Source: Brachyhypopomus gauderio
Lineage: Eukaryota; Chordata; Actinopteri; Gymnotiformes; Hypopomidae
Reading direction: 5' to 3'
DNA: 64,000 bases
Assembly (NCBI RefSeq): GCF_052324685.1
Contig: NC_135221.1
Span: forward strand, 21,555,371 to 21,619,370
Shown here piece after piece: positions 36,705 to 49,778 of this stretch (position 1 is the first letter of the stretch; each line of letters opens with the position of its first letter). Under the pieces are notes generated by a model. The model was not told the DNA's origin, did not search any database, and saw only the letters and a program-made list of their open reading frames with translations. A program made the translations under genes and the position numbers.

Positions 36705-39700
36705 TGTGGCAGCAGTCCCGTGGGAGGGACTTCCGCTCCCTGCAAATTCACGGGTGTCAAAAAGAGCTGCGGCCAAAGCACACTGCCCAGCCCATCATCG
36801 AAATACGCTCCAAACGCAGTGGGCGTGTAGCACAAAGGCACACACAGCTTTCATCTTCTTCAGTGTGTCGGCCCAGCCAAATTCTGCTTCCTGTGGGGGT
36901 GAGGGCAGCGAAAGGAAGAGATTTAGCAGAAGACAAAGACATGGAGCACCTCTGGCAGAGTTCTGCCGCACGTGTCTTGCGCTAGGAGCAGCATTACCTT
37001 TCACCCAGAATGCTCTATTGTGTTGTTGTCTTGGCCTTCAACCTCATGCACTTCAAACTGATTTCTGTCTCTCCTGCAGGTTTTTTATTTTTATCTACAG
37101 ACTTCAATCAACAGAGATGCATAGTTTCATATCAGGATATAAATCCTGCGGATTCCAAATGTATTGAAAAATTTCACCTGCTGGACTGTGTAGGTGGTAC
37201 AAGAGTTTAGATATGAATCTGAAAAACAAAGACTTCCATTTCCAAGACTGGCTTTGAACCTTACTAACTTAAAACTTTACGTTTTAAACCACACTTCAGC
37301 GTCACAAGTTCTCACCAGTAAAATTCTATTATCCATTATATTGTACACTATTGGCATTATAAGTGGTTAATGATCTATTCTACAGTCTACAGTATTGCCT
37401 ATTGAAAAATCAGGCCTAACAGATCCCGCCATGCAAATCTGAGGTATTTAGCATCTCTCAGTGTCACCCGTCTGCTCTGGCCTGTTATCAGCGCAGTGCT
37501 TAGAGAATGGTCTACGCAGCTGGGCGGTGCCCTGACAGACGATGAGTGGGGTGACGGATGTGAAGAAGGCTTCCATCATCATCACTCCTCTGCTGAATTT
37601 GACTTATTGTGCCAAGTCCAGCAGATTGTATTACTTACCTAACGTACCTCATGTGTAGATCGCTATGTTAGTGGTCCTTTGATGCATTATTTTTGTTTTG
37701 ATTGAAGTGTAGGTGGTATTTTTTGTACACATCTAATGAAATTCTATTGATGTCCATGTGTAAATTTAAAATTAATAAACTCATTTTAGCAGCAATAACA
37801 CTAGCAAATGCAAATATACACGTATCCAATATCAGTACAGCTCCAGAGTATTTTCTTATCTGTAGCCTACATGTCTACTGTTGGGTTTTGTGTCTTCAAT
37901 GCAGAGGTCATCAAACCAAGCCTTCAGTCGTAATGCTGCTAACAACTGTTACCAACTGGTGCAAAGGGGCAGACTGGATGGCCAAGGCAGCAACACCGTG
38001 TTGGTCATCTAACACAACCTCAACCTTACTAATGGCCTCATTGACCATCCACAGCCCTCTCCCTAAGCCCGCTGGTGATGGGAGCTGGGGAAGACACCTC
38101 GTCTGTGGGGCCGGCGGTGCCCTTGGAGGCCGTGCTCTCCCCTCTAGCGTCAGTACGCACCCTCCAGTCCATTACGCTCTGTGGGAGCCGGCCGCAAATG
38201 TGACATCTTCCTTGCGTTTTCACAGGGCCCTCACAATGCCCACACTGTGCCGGGCGCTCCCAGACGGCAGGCTCACAATACGGCCAGTGTGCTGAGGCGG
38301 CCCAGGCTCCGGTCGGCCCCTGGGCCCGTCACTGGCAGGCTCTGGCCTCCGAGGCCACTTGACAGTTTGCCCCCGGATGAAGTAAACTGTGCCTGAGATG
38401 ACTTAATGACGTCACCTAAGTGTAACCTCTGAGGATCTTTAACAGTGGTGCCACTACAACAAATATTGTTTACTTTTCAGCCTTGATGTTAGGTTGTTAG
38501 GTAAACACAGCTGACTGGAAATATGCAATCATACTAACTACTGAAGTTATAAATAATGTAATGTTCATTTTAAAAGGGCATTTTGGATCACTTTGATGAT
38601 ATTTTATGACATAACATTGTAAATTAAATTGCATTTGTAATTGCAAAATAGATTAAAGACAAAATTCATTTTTAAGCTAAATGTAATTGAACGATATAAG
38701 TAGGACATTTTACTGTTTCGCTGCGCTGAAAACATTGATTGCATGTAACACTGATGTTACATGTATGTTTGTTTGTTTGCAAACAAAGAAAACAGTAAAC
38801 AGTGCTGTAGATACTCATGTAATCAGAAACTGATTGACAAACATTCAGAAACATCTGAAGGACCAAGAATTAGTTTATTTCCACTTCCTGATTCACATCT
38901 CTCCTCTCCTAATCTGCAATTGAATTGTTGAAGACCAACCTGCATTGGTCAATCAAAGTGGTTTTTCTTTGGGGTAAAAATATTGAAAATTGGCATTAGC
39001 TCAATCTTATCACATAAACTAAGTCACAATTTATCTTATGTAGAGTTCATACAGGAAGAGAACATTTATCTTTGTTCTGCGCAAGTTTTAGTGGATAACC
39101 CTCCCTGTGTGTAAATGCAGATGTTTGCTGTATGAAAATGGTGGTGGAAGATCTATACCATTCTTTGAAATAGTCTATGATGTAATCATTAGGTTCATAC
39201 AATCCCCTGAAAATATATCAGGTTTCTTTACTCATTCTTTATGGGGACAGAGAGGTAAGTGAACAGTAGGATGATGAAAAATAGAGGCAATATATTTATT
39301 CATATGAGATCCTGTTTTTAATGTATTAATATTGGCAAACTAATCTATTGTGAAAATCACAACGTGACTGTCACTTTAAAGGTTACTCACACAGACATGT
39401 TTAGTGTGGATTTCCACTTCAGCTTGTTACATCGGTGCCTAAGGTTCTTTTATAATGACTATAGGCCTGTTATTTGGTTATTTTACTCATATTAAAATAT
39501 TAATGTCTGTTAATAGCCATTGAGAAACAAAAAAAGATGAACATCATTATTTTTGACACCTAAGCACTATTCTCTACCTGGTAAAGATGTTAAACAACCT
39601 GGGTCCAAATGTATCAGAGGATGTAGGACAATGACATTATAAGAAAATTGTATTTCCATACAATGGACTTAAGCTCTGTCATCTTTCTTATCTGTCACAT

Positions 39701-41025
39701 TCAATATATGTAGTCTTTCTCCACGACTTCAATGAAATTTAGTTTAGTGAGGTTCAGTTTTCATTAGTTTACACAACTAAGCATCTCTTCACTGTTATTG
39801 TGCTGGAAATCCCGACAAAAAATGTGATACAGCCGGTGAGGTACTGACATAACGGATTTCCTTTTTCAGTTTGTCGAACTACAGCTTTATCAAGCAGTCT
39901 CCACGATAGTGTAGCTACTTACCTCAGTTTGAGTTCTCGTATTTTCTTTGTGCATCGATTCAAAGTCGTTGTCGTATTCGGGAATTTAAACCTTATATCT
40001 GCAAGAGACCTTTCTCCGTCTCCCCCGTCCACGAAGCTCTTGAAATACGTGAATTTGTGAGGAAACATGAACAATTTCATTTAAACCTCCACGCGCTCTG
40101 ACCTGTTCAATAACCGCACCACACAGGAAAAAATTTAACGCTATGTTGAAATTTTGTCTTTCAGCCTTTTCTGAAAAGGATGAATCAACCTGAGAGAACG
40201 GTATTAGGAATCCGTTAGTCTGGCCCTATATAACGGTGTCCTGTAGTTAATCTGAAGAACATAGTCAAACCGACAAGTTGAGCGGTCACAGGAAACGAGA
40301 CAATAGGATTGTGGCGGCTGGAGAGGAGGGGCGCCAGGGAGCCGTCGGGAAGGTGCTGGCGGGGGGGGCAACTGCTGTCATCACTCACATTACACACTAC
40401 TAGTTGACGGAATAAGCATTTTAAAAGACTAATTAATCATAAATAAATACATTTTATGGCTTTGTCTATTGAGGGAGTCATAACAAGGACGATATATTTT
40501 CAAAACGATCTGATTAGATGGTCAGCAACTTGTGTAGATTTCATTTTAAGTAAACCACAAATACCCTAGACACATGATGCTACTCTTGACACTTTCACAC
40601 AACAGTGTTTGTCTGACTGTCTATTCCCGATTTAACTCTGAGTGGAAGAAGCCTATTTTAAGTGACTCATTTAAAGTTATTTTGAGCCTCAACAGACAAT
40701 ATTTAATACATATGTGTGATCCTTATGTAGCCTAACACAGACTAATGTTGGAGTAGTTCACACTGTATGATGGCCAACATCTACACAAGGTCTATTAATG
40801 TATCCATGTGTGCATGATTTTATATACATGCGTCTGCGTAAGTGCGTCTTGGCGTGGGCTGTGCGTGCGTCTGTGTGTGTCTGTATGTACTGGGGTCTCA
40901 GCGTGACAAAGGGGATGTTGACCTTGGGCCGAGGTCCCACGCAAGCAGAGTACTGGACAATGGTGGAGAGCACAGGACATCCTGCTCTCCAGGCAGCTCC
41001 AGCGTGTTCTGAAAACAGCCTTCCG
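36705..41025. other. Upstream region of lpar4, no coding gene recognised
   Basis: Mostly AT-rich unique DNA. The exception is 37900-38400, listed separately. Confidence 0.4.
37900..38400. other. GC-rich island of unknown nature
   Basis: About 500 bp of markedly higher GC than its flanks, about 1.2 kb upstream of the presumed lpar4 first exon. The longest frames on either strand show no domain. It could be a conserved noncoding element or an unrecognised exon; nothing here decides. Confidence 0.35.
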
Positions 41026-41430
41026 TCACTGCTGTCCTCCGTCACTGTGCTGTCCTCCGTCACTGTTGTCCTCCGTCACTGTGCTGTCCTCCGTCACTGT
41101 TGTCCTCCGTCACTGCTGTCCTCCCTCACTGTGCTGTCCTCCCTCACTGCTGTCCTCCGTCACTGTGCTGTCCTCCGTCACTGTTGTCCTCCGTCACTGT
41201 AGTCCTCCGTCACTGTGCTGTCCTCCGTCACTGTTGTCCTCCGTCACTGTGCTGTCCTCCGTCACTGTTGTCCTCCGTCACTGCGCTGTCCTCCGTCACT
41301 GTGCTGTCCTCCATCACTGCGCTGTCCTCCGTCACTGATGTCCTCCATCACTGTGCTGTCCTCCATCACTGTGCTGTCCTCCATCACTGTGCTGTCCTCC
41401 GTCACTGTGCTGTCCTCCATCACTGTGCTC
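41026..41430. repeat. 15/18-bp minisatellite
   Basis: About 24 units of GTCCTCCGTCACTGT, with or without an added GCT. Unit lengths are multiples of three, so several + strand frames stay open by chance. Confidence 0.95.
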
Positions 41431-42099
41431 TCTACCCAGGGGCCCTGTCACATGCAGCCACTTTTTGTCCACTCAATTTCAACATTCTTCTCACTCTGAA
41501 ATAACAGGATGCCTGAAGCATTACGCACTACTGTGTGTTTCTAAAGTGGATACGTGATGTTTTAAAGACACGACATGTTTTTTTTTCTCCCACTGTCTTA
41601 GCCATAAGGTCCATGTTCAAGTGTCGTTTTAGCCCTAACCCTGTGAAAGCATTTAAACTGACATAAGACTTTTACTACTGGAGCTCTTCTTTATATGCTT
41701 TCAGATGTTTGTGTTTCAAATAAAATAAAATAAAAGCTGCTGTGATTTCCATCTAAAGCAAATTATCATCCTTCACTCTGAAAGAAGAATCCTTCGAACT
41801 CACTGTGTTTCCACTTATGTAAAAAATTATAAAAATAATAAAATAAAAATTTCATGCTGCATCCTGGTAGCCCCACCACCTAGGATTATTTTAGACATTT
41901 TTACATACACAACTCACTGTGATCATACCAGTCATACAATGCATATACAGTGAGAGATTTTGGTTTGGTAGCATGTAATGTACAAACAAGATGTAAGACT
42001 ACAGCCTCTGAACTTAATCACTGACATTATTATATCCTTGTAAACGGAGTTTGGCTTTTGGTTTGTGTGCTTGTTGCTGCATTTACAGTGGCCTGTAAA
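41431..42099. other. Spacer between two minisatellites
   Basis: AT-rich; no feature seen apart from AATAAAATAAAATAAAA near 41720. Confidence 0.4.
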
Positions 42100-42765
42100 C
42101 AGCTCCTACAGACCCTCCAGAACTCTGCTCCATACGGCTCCTTATGGCTCCCTACGGCTCCTACAGACCCTCGAGAGCTCTGCTCCCTACAGCTCCCTAT
42201 GGCTCCCTACGGCTCCTACAGACACTCTAGAGCTCTGCTCCCTACAGCTCCCTACAGCTCCTACAGACCCTCCAGAGCTCTGCTCCCTACGGCTCCCTAT
42301 GGCTCCCTACGGCTCCTACAGACCCTCGAGAGCTCTGCTCCCTACACCTCCCTATGGCTCCCTATGGCTCCCTATGGCTCCCTCCAGAGCTCTGCTCCCT
42401 ACATCTCCCTACAGCTCCTACAGCTCCCTACGGCTCCTACAGACCCTCCAGAGCTCTGCTCCGTACGGCTCCCTACAGCTCCTACAGACCCCCCAGAGCT
42501 CTGCTCCCTACAGCTCCCTACAGCTCCTACAGACCCTCTAGAGCTCTGCTCCGTACGGCTCCCTACAGCTCCTACAGACCCTCTAGAGCTCTGCTCCGTA
42601 CGGCTCCCTACAGCTCCTACAGACCCTCCAGAGCTCTGCTCCCTACGGCTCCCTATGGCTCCCTACAGCTCCTACAGACCCTCCAGAGCTCTGCTCCCTA
42701 CGGCTCCCTATGGCTCCCTACAGCTCCTACAGACCCTCCAGAGCTCTGCTCCCTACGGCTCCAGG
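42100..42765. repeat. 45-bp minisatellite with 12-bp subrepeats
   Basis: The core unit runs AGAGCTCTGCTCCCTACGG, then CTCCCTACAGCTCCTACAG and ACCCTCC; extra GGCTCCCTATGG 12-mers are inserted variably. Lengths are multiples of three, giving a 15-residue SRALLPTAPYSSYRP-like translation, but there is no supported start. Confidence 0.93.
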
Positions 42766-45262
42766 CTGCGTCTGTGCAAATGTATCTATAGCCAGCAAGT
42801 ATCTTATCACCCTGTCATAAATCACTTCACTCCTCACTGTTTGTGTTTTATTTTTACCTATAACACCATGAGAGCTCGGACTGCTGACCGAGAGAGGTAC
42901 CTTTTACCACACTGAGTCAAGTTCATAGTCATAATATATTATGTAATAAAATGTATCAGTTTTATGGAATCTTCATGAGCAAATAATTGTTGTTTTCTGA
43001 ATATCAGACTAGCAAGCATATTTAAATATCGTTTATAGTGTTTTCTGACTTTCTTTTAATCTTTGAGATTTCAGTCATTATTGAATATAATGTATTCTCT
43101 TTTGTTTACCTACAGGGAGGCTTTATGCCAGGTAAATAAGTCATAACACCAGCAATGAAAATACCTGGGAATAATCTAGCATTCCTCAAAACTGACCATG
43201 TTTATAAGGATGTAGTTGAGCTGGATGGCTCCAGAGTCAATAGTTCTCTACAGACTCATATCAGCAGGTCTTGGCATGGTCATGTAAGTCATGTGTTCAA
43301 ATCCCTCCTCAGCTGCCAAGAATGTAGCTTGGATCAGATTAACCCTGGTAATGTGAGAGCACAAGAAAGGAGCATTTTGGTCAGGTGTCACATTCTGACA
43401 ATTAGTAACAGTTGTATTTTTTGCTCTGGTTGAGAGAGAGATGTTAAACGTTGTCTCAGGGTTTCAGTCCTCCCATATTTATTATTAATCCCAATATCTC
43501 ATGAGAATGTGTTTCTTCTCTTTCTCCAAGTAGCTTATTTCAGTGAGTGAACATTCATATTTGAAGCATCTTTGGGTTTAGGGAATGTAGAGAAACCTCC
43601 AGATGTCAGAAGATTGATATCAGGACCCAAGGCAATCAGAGAAAGCCCAGAGTCTTTTACTTGTGGAAGCATTCTGAGGCAGTTATTTGGCAAATGGCCT
43701 CCCTGTGGTGGGCCCGCAGAATGAGGAAGCCCGAACCCCACTCTACCCTGCACTGCTGGGTCACCCGTAGGCGATAAACGCTTTATATATTACCCTTGGG
43801 AATCTTGTTTTTTTGTCAGGCCACAAAACGTTGGCTTTAAGGAGCTAATCCTTTTCAAATTCACCCCTTACCCCTCCCCAAAAGACAGAAATTCCTATGC
43901 ATTTCAGTGACCAAGGGTGAGTGGAACAGACAGAGTCTGTTCAGTGTGTGAGCACATCAGGCCCGGTACACAGACGTTTCAGTTCACCAGCAGCTATTTG
44001 CTTGCGTTGCATTAGCACAGTCCCATTTCAGAATATGAGCACTTGTCTCTTCAAACGACCATTTCGCAGGGACACAACCATCGTTCAGCTGTTGGAAATA
44101 AGTGGGATTTAATGGATTATGAACAATCACAAGGGCCACTTATTTGCAAACCATTGCCCACAGAATGGATTCATTGTTGTGAGCCAGCACACATTTCCAT
44201 AATAAATGGAAATAAGTTCATGATGGACTGAGTTGGCATTTCGGTATTACGGCATATACAAAATTGTTTATTGTTTGCAGTTTATTCTATGGACTGATTA
44301 ATGTAGAACAATTTGTTTAGATAGTGGTTTATAGACTTCCTGAGCCCTGAGAACCACTGTGTCAGGGGATTGCAGGAAAACACCATGTTTGAAATATGTA
44401 TGTAGGAATAACTGGCTCTTTCTGATAAAGTTGGCTAATCAAACCAAAACAAGCTTTGTTTGTCACATACACTCTCAAGGATTAGTGTCTAAGTACAGCT
44501 GCAGCAGTTTGTTTACCAGAACAACATGCATTGCTGAGTGCAAACTGTAGTGAATACGTGTGAAACAGGAGCACCCACACTGCAGAGTTGGACTGGGTAA
44601 GGTCCAATCGGGGGGAAGCCATGTAAATCAGACATTAGCAACACAGAATTGGCCCAAAAGGCCATGCATTAATGTTTTGCTCAGCACAGAGACCTGAACT
44701 GTTTCCTTGTAAGTGCGTATAGAGCGTGCTCTCTGTCTGCCCCCAGCCCGGACTGCCCACAGAACTCATAGCGCACTCCCTCTTGCCGTAGACGGAGAGG
44801 GGGAGGGGTTATTGGTGGCACAGTATCCAAGCACTCAAACTCCAAACTCCTCACCACCGGGCTGCCGTCCCCGATGGCACGGTGCCGCCCGCCGCCATGC
44901 ATAGTTTCATCTTGACAACGCCTTTGAAAGCCAAGCATTAGCTGCCCCGCCAGCTTGTAAAGACTGGCATGTGGGGCTGACTGGGTCAGCCAGCACTCTT
45001 TGTTCAGGGTGATTTGCTCATCGTTACAGGTGTGGACTGCTGGCGCGGACTGGGAGTGGTTCGGAGGAAATCACGTAAGTCCAAGCACTAGTCCCACTTT
45101 GGCCTGATGAGATTCATGGCTGGGAACGAGGCCAGAGGCAGTGGCCCCTGGTTTCCCACTGTGGCTCCGGTGCATTGTGAGGGATGTCTGTTTATCCGCC
45201 GAGGCTGATTGGGATGTGGGATAGAGGCACTTGACCTCCCCAGCCACTTTCTCCACTGGTTG
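42766..45262. other. Intergenic, 2.5 kb
   Basis: No gene recognised. The right end (44700-45075) is GC-richer. Isolated splice-like pairs occur at 43116-43131 and 45030-45074, discussed under findings. Confidence 0.4.
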
Positions 45263-47541
45263 GGACGTGTGTGGGGGTGGGACGTTTGCATGGCTTGATG
45301 GGTGGGGGTGGGGCAGGTGCGTGTTTTGATGGGTGGGGTGGGGTGGTTGCGTGGATGATGGGTGGGGGTGGGGCAGGTGCGTGTTTTGATGGGTGGGGGT
45401 GGGGTGAGTGTGTGTTTTGATGGGTGGGGGTGGGGCAGGTGCGTGTTTTGATGGGTGGGGGTGGGGTGAGTGCGTGTTTTGATGGGTGGGGGTGGGGTGA
45501 GTGCGTGTTTTGATGGGTGGGGGTGGAGTGAGTGCGTGTTTTGATGGGTGGGGGTGGGGTGAGTGCGTGTTTTGATGGGTGGGGGTGGGGTGGGTGCATG
45601 TTTTGATGGGTGGGGGTGGGGTGGGTGCGTGTTTTGATGGGTGGGGGTGGGGTGGGTGCGTGTTTTGATGGGTGGGGGTGGGGTGAGTGCGTGTTTTGAT
45701 GGGTGGGGGTGGGGTGGGTGCGTGTTTTGATGGGTGGGGGTGGGGTGAGTGTGTGTTTTGATGGGTGGGGGTGGGGTGAGTGCGTGTTTTGATGGGTGGG
45801 GGTGGGGTGAGTGTGTGTTTTGATGGGTGGGGCTGGGGTGAGTGCGTGATTTGATGGGTGGGGGTGGGGTGGGTGCGTGTTTTGATGGGTGGGGGTGGGG
45901 TGGGTGTGTGTTTTGATGGGTGGGGGTGGGGTGAGTGCGTGTTTTGATGGGTGGGGGTGGGGTGAGTGTGTGTTTTGATGGGTGGGGCTGGGGTGAGTGC
46001 GTGATTTGATGGGTGGGGGTGGGGTGGGTGCGTGTTTTGATGGGTGGGGGTGGGGTGAGTGTGTGTTTTGATGGGTGGGGGTGGGGTGAGTGCGTGTTTT
46101 GATGGGTGGGGGTGGGGTGGGTGCGTGTTTTGATGGGTGGGGGTGGGGTGGGTGTGTGTTTTGATGGGTGGGGGTGGGGTGAGTGCGTGTTTTGATGGGT
46201 GGGGGTGGGGTGAGTGTGTGTTTTGATGGGTGGGGCTGGGGTGAGTGCGTGATTTGATGGGTGGGGGTGGGGTGGGTGCGTGTTTTGATGGGTGGGGGTG
46301 GGGTGAGTGCGTGTTTTGATGGGTGGGGGTGGGGTGAGTGCGTGTTTTGATGGGTGGGGGTGGGGCGGGTGCGTGTTTTGATGGGTGGGGGTGGGGTGAG
46401 TGCGTGTTTTGATGGGTGGGGGTGGGGTGGGTGTGTGTTTTGATGGGTGGGGGTGGGGCGGGTGCGTGTTTTGATGGGTGGGGGTGGGGTGGGTGTGTGT
46501 TTTGATGGGTGGGGGTGGGGCGGGTGCGTGTTTTGATGGGTGGGGGTGGGGTGAGTGCGTGTTTTGATGGGTGGGGGTGGGGTGGGTGTGTGTTTTGATG
46601 GGTGGGGGTGGGGCGGGTGCGTGTTTTGATGGGTGGGGGTGGGGTGAGTGCGTGTTTTGATGGGTGGGGGTGGGGTGAGTGTGTGTTTTGATGGGTGGGG
46701 GTGGGGTGGGTGCGTGTTTTGATGGGTGGGGGTGGGGCGGGTGCGTGTTTTGATGGGTGGGGGTGGGGTGAGTGCGTGTTTTGATGGGTGGGGGTGGGGT
46801 GAGTGCGTGTTTTGATGGGTGGGGGTGGGGTGGGTGCATGTTTTGATGGGTGGGGGTGGGGTGGGTGCGTGTTTTGATGGGTGGGGGTGGGGCGGGTGCG
46901 TGTTTTGATGGGTGGGGGTGGGGCGGGTGCGTGTTTTGATGGGTGGGGGTGGGGTGAGTGTGTGTTTTGATGGGTGGGGCTGGGGTGAGTGCGTGATTTG
47001 ATGGGTGGGGGTGGGGTGGGTGCGTGTTTTGATGGGTGGGGGTGGGGTGAGTGCGTGTTTTGATGGGTGGGGGTGGGGCGGGTGCGTGTTTTGATGGGTG
47101 GGGGTGGGGTGAGTGCGTGTTTTGATGGGTGGGGGTGGGGTGGGTGTGTGTTTTGATGGGTGGGGGTGGGGTGAGTGCGTGTTTTGATGGGTGGGGGTGG
47201 GGTGAGTGTGTGTTTTGATGGGTGGGGGTGGGGTGAGTGCGTGTTTTGATGGGTGGGGGTGGGGTGAGTGTGTGTTTTGATGGGTGGGGGTGGGGTGAGT
47301 GCGTGTTTTGATGGGTGGGGGTGGGGTGAGTGTGTGTTTTGATGGGTGGGGGTGGGGCGGGTGCGTGTTTTGATGGGTGGGGGTGGGGTGGGTGCGTGTT
47401 TTGATGGGTGGGGGTGGGGTGGGTGCGTGTTTTGATGGGTGGGGGTGGGGCGGGTGCGTGTTTTGATGGGTGGGGGTGGGGTGGGTGCGTGTTTTGATGG
47501 GTGGGGGTGGGGTGAGTGTGTGTTTTGATGAGTGGGGGTGC
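45263..47541. repeat. 31-bp G-rich minisatellite, about 73 copies
   Basis: Unit: TTTTGATGGGTGGGGGTGG then GGTGAGTGCGTG, with variants GGGTGCGTG, GAGTGTGTG and GCGGGTGCG. A subset of units (for example 45831, 45983, 46225, 46977) carry GGGGCTGGGG and end in GATTTGATG together, which marks copied blocks. The + strand has four or more G runs per unit and could form G-quadruplexes. Since 31 is not a multiple of three and no unit has a - strand stop, all three - strand frames are open throughout. Confidence 0.97.
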
Positions 47542-49244
47542 CTAGGTAGCAGGAGGAGACAAAAACAATGAAAAACATGGTCCATGTGTCTCTTTGACAA
47601 GATACATGGCAGCAGTTTCAAGCTCAGATTAATTACAGAGGCGTGACACGGACTATAAACAAGAACATGAGGAGGGCCAGCTGGAGATATGGAAAATATC
47701 CTCTTAAACCCTGAAACATCTGAAAGTTAAAAAAATAGGACATTCATTGCAAGGGAGGGAATGATACAGGCAGGCTGGGTGTGCGTAAACAAACTGTCAA
47801 AGAGGGACAGGGAAGATATGTCTGAGAATATTATGACTGCGACAACTTATAATGGATGTTCTTTCCAATACTGCTTTCAGCTCGGTGGTCATCAGAGACC
47901 ACTCCAAATGGCCTCCGAGGTCATGGGGTCAGTGGGACCAAAGGCCCGGGCTTTTACTGAAGCAGTGACACAGAGCTGTGGAAATGCATGTCTCACACAC
48001 ACATAGCCTTTGTTCTCATTGTTTAAACCCCGTCTGCACTTTAGATGATGTTCCAGCGTGGAGACATCAGCTTCACGTCTTTCTTCCAGTGTGGCTTCCA
48101 CGACATCTGGGCTGGTCTGGGAGCTTCTGGACTTTTAACCAACACATCAGAACTTACTCATATTGTTCTATATTAATCTTGTACAAACAAGAGAATATAT
48201 AAGAATAAAAGTATTTGTCTTTTTTGTGCAAAGAATACATTAACTGGCATGTGAATAAATATTTGTGGTTCCAAACAAAAATAGGAAAAATTTAAGAATC
48301 GGCTATACACGTTTTTTTAACATGTGCCTTCCTCATCCCTTTGCTGCCTGTGTTTTGTTAGTGTTCGCTGTTGTCATTGGCTGTGTCACGTGAGAGCCTT
48401 CCTATTATGGTGTTCCTTTAAGGGCCCCCAGTGATGGGTGGTGCTGGCTCACTGCCCAGTGCCTGTCCGATCACTGCTCTTTGGGCCTGGGGTGCCACTG
48501 TTAATACTGAACAACTGCTAATTCCATCTTCAGTTAGTCCTGACCCTAGGACCTAGTGCTACGCTGAAGCAGAATGAACCAACTGGTGACAGTTGAGCAT
48601 TTCGTCTAAGCAGGAAGAATTTGGTAATCTGGACAAAAAAAAACTTCAGTTTAGTACTTTTTAGATAAAGGGAAACATGATTCTCACAGTTTCGTCTTTT
48701 TTCTTGAGCTTTTTATAGATGTTTTTTCTACCAATAAATCTGAAGGTGTCCTCAGACGTCTGCGCCCATCTGTACCCATCCTATTTGGTACCTTCCACCT
48801 CCATCTCCTCGCAGGCCCCGCCCCCTGATTTCTGCACTGGTCTGTGATCTCGTCATCCCTGTATTTTGTCTGTGAGGTATTGCTCGGGTTTTGTGAGCAC
48901 GGGCATTGTGCAGACCCTTCTGTTTCCTTGCTTCCCCACTGTGCTCTTGTTTCTTGGCTTTTAGATGCCTTTTTAGAGTGCTAGAATATGTTTCTCACTA
49001 CTGATTAAGTTTTTATATTGGACATACTGAAACAAAATAAGACTATGCTTAATTCCTATACCTTTAGACTTCCATAAAGAGATGTCATGACTAAATCGCA
49101 GTGCTAGGTATATATGTATAGATGTGTATATATGTGTGTGCTTGAACATAAGGGACATCATGGGACATCAACCTTCTTTTAGCCAGGGGAGGAGTTTCCA
49201 AGATAAAACCTCAGGAGGCGCATTCGGGGGGTGCACTATATATG
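47542..49244. other. Intergenic, 1.7 kb
   Basis: No gene recognised. 48340-48960 is pyrimidine-rich and resembles old LTR or repeat debris but I cannot assign it. Confidence 0.35.
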
Positions 49245-49246
49245 TA

Positions 49247-49776
49247 CACTATATTGCCAAAAGTGTTCGCTCACCCATCCAACTTATTGAAATTGGGTGT
49301 TCCAATCACTTCCATGGCCACAGGTATATACAACTAAGCACCTAGAAAGGCAGATTGTTTTCATAAACATTTGTGAAAGAATGGATCACTCTCAGGAGCT
49401 CATTGAATTCCAGCGTGGAACTGTGATAGGATGCTACCTGTGCAACAAATCAAGTCATGAAATTTCCTTGCTGCTAAATATTCCACCGTTATTCAAGTTA
49501 TTCCACAATTATTCAAGAACATTGTGCAGAGAGCTTCATTGAATGGGTTTCCATGGTCGAGCAGCTGCATCCAAGCCATACATCACCAAGTGCAATGCAA
49601 AGCGTCAGATGCAGTGGTGTAAAGCATGGTCAAAAATCCCCATAAACACTGTGAAGCTGTTCTAGCTGCAAAGGGTGGACCAACGTCATATTGAACTCTA
49701 TGGATTAGGAATGGGATGTCAGTTAAGCTCATATGTGAGTCAAGGAAGGTGAGTGAATACGTTTGGCAATATAGTG
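49247..49776 (+). mobile_element. Tc1-like transposon with internal deletion
   Basis: Terminal repeats CACTATATTGCCAAAAGTG and its inverted partner (26 of 29 match), flanked by TA on both sides (49245-49246, 49777-49778). Only about 530 bp remain. Inside, 49381-49500 still reads like a transposase N-terminus (ELIEFQRGTVIGC, KSSHEIS), with the catalytic core gone. Confidence 0.87.
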
Positions 49777-49778
49777 TA

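Noticed and set aside
35922..36830. 302-residue frame antisense to lpar4
   Set aside because: Shadow of the receptor's codon bias; composition is extreme (Asp, Glu, His, Gly) and no domain is seen.
41066..41504. Ser/Val/His-rich frames over the 15/18-bp array
   Set aside because: Same artefact: repeat unit length divisible by three.
42058..42915. 285-residue + strand open frame with a 15-residue repeat
   Set aside because: It begins at TTG, not ATG, and consists of a minisatellite whose unit is a multiple of three.
45071..47621. Three long His/Pro/Thr-rich open frames on the - strand (583 to 835 residues)
   Set aside because: They are the three-frame reading of a 31-bp tandem repeat without stops; no start context, domain or exon structure supports a protein.
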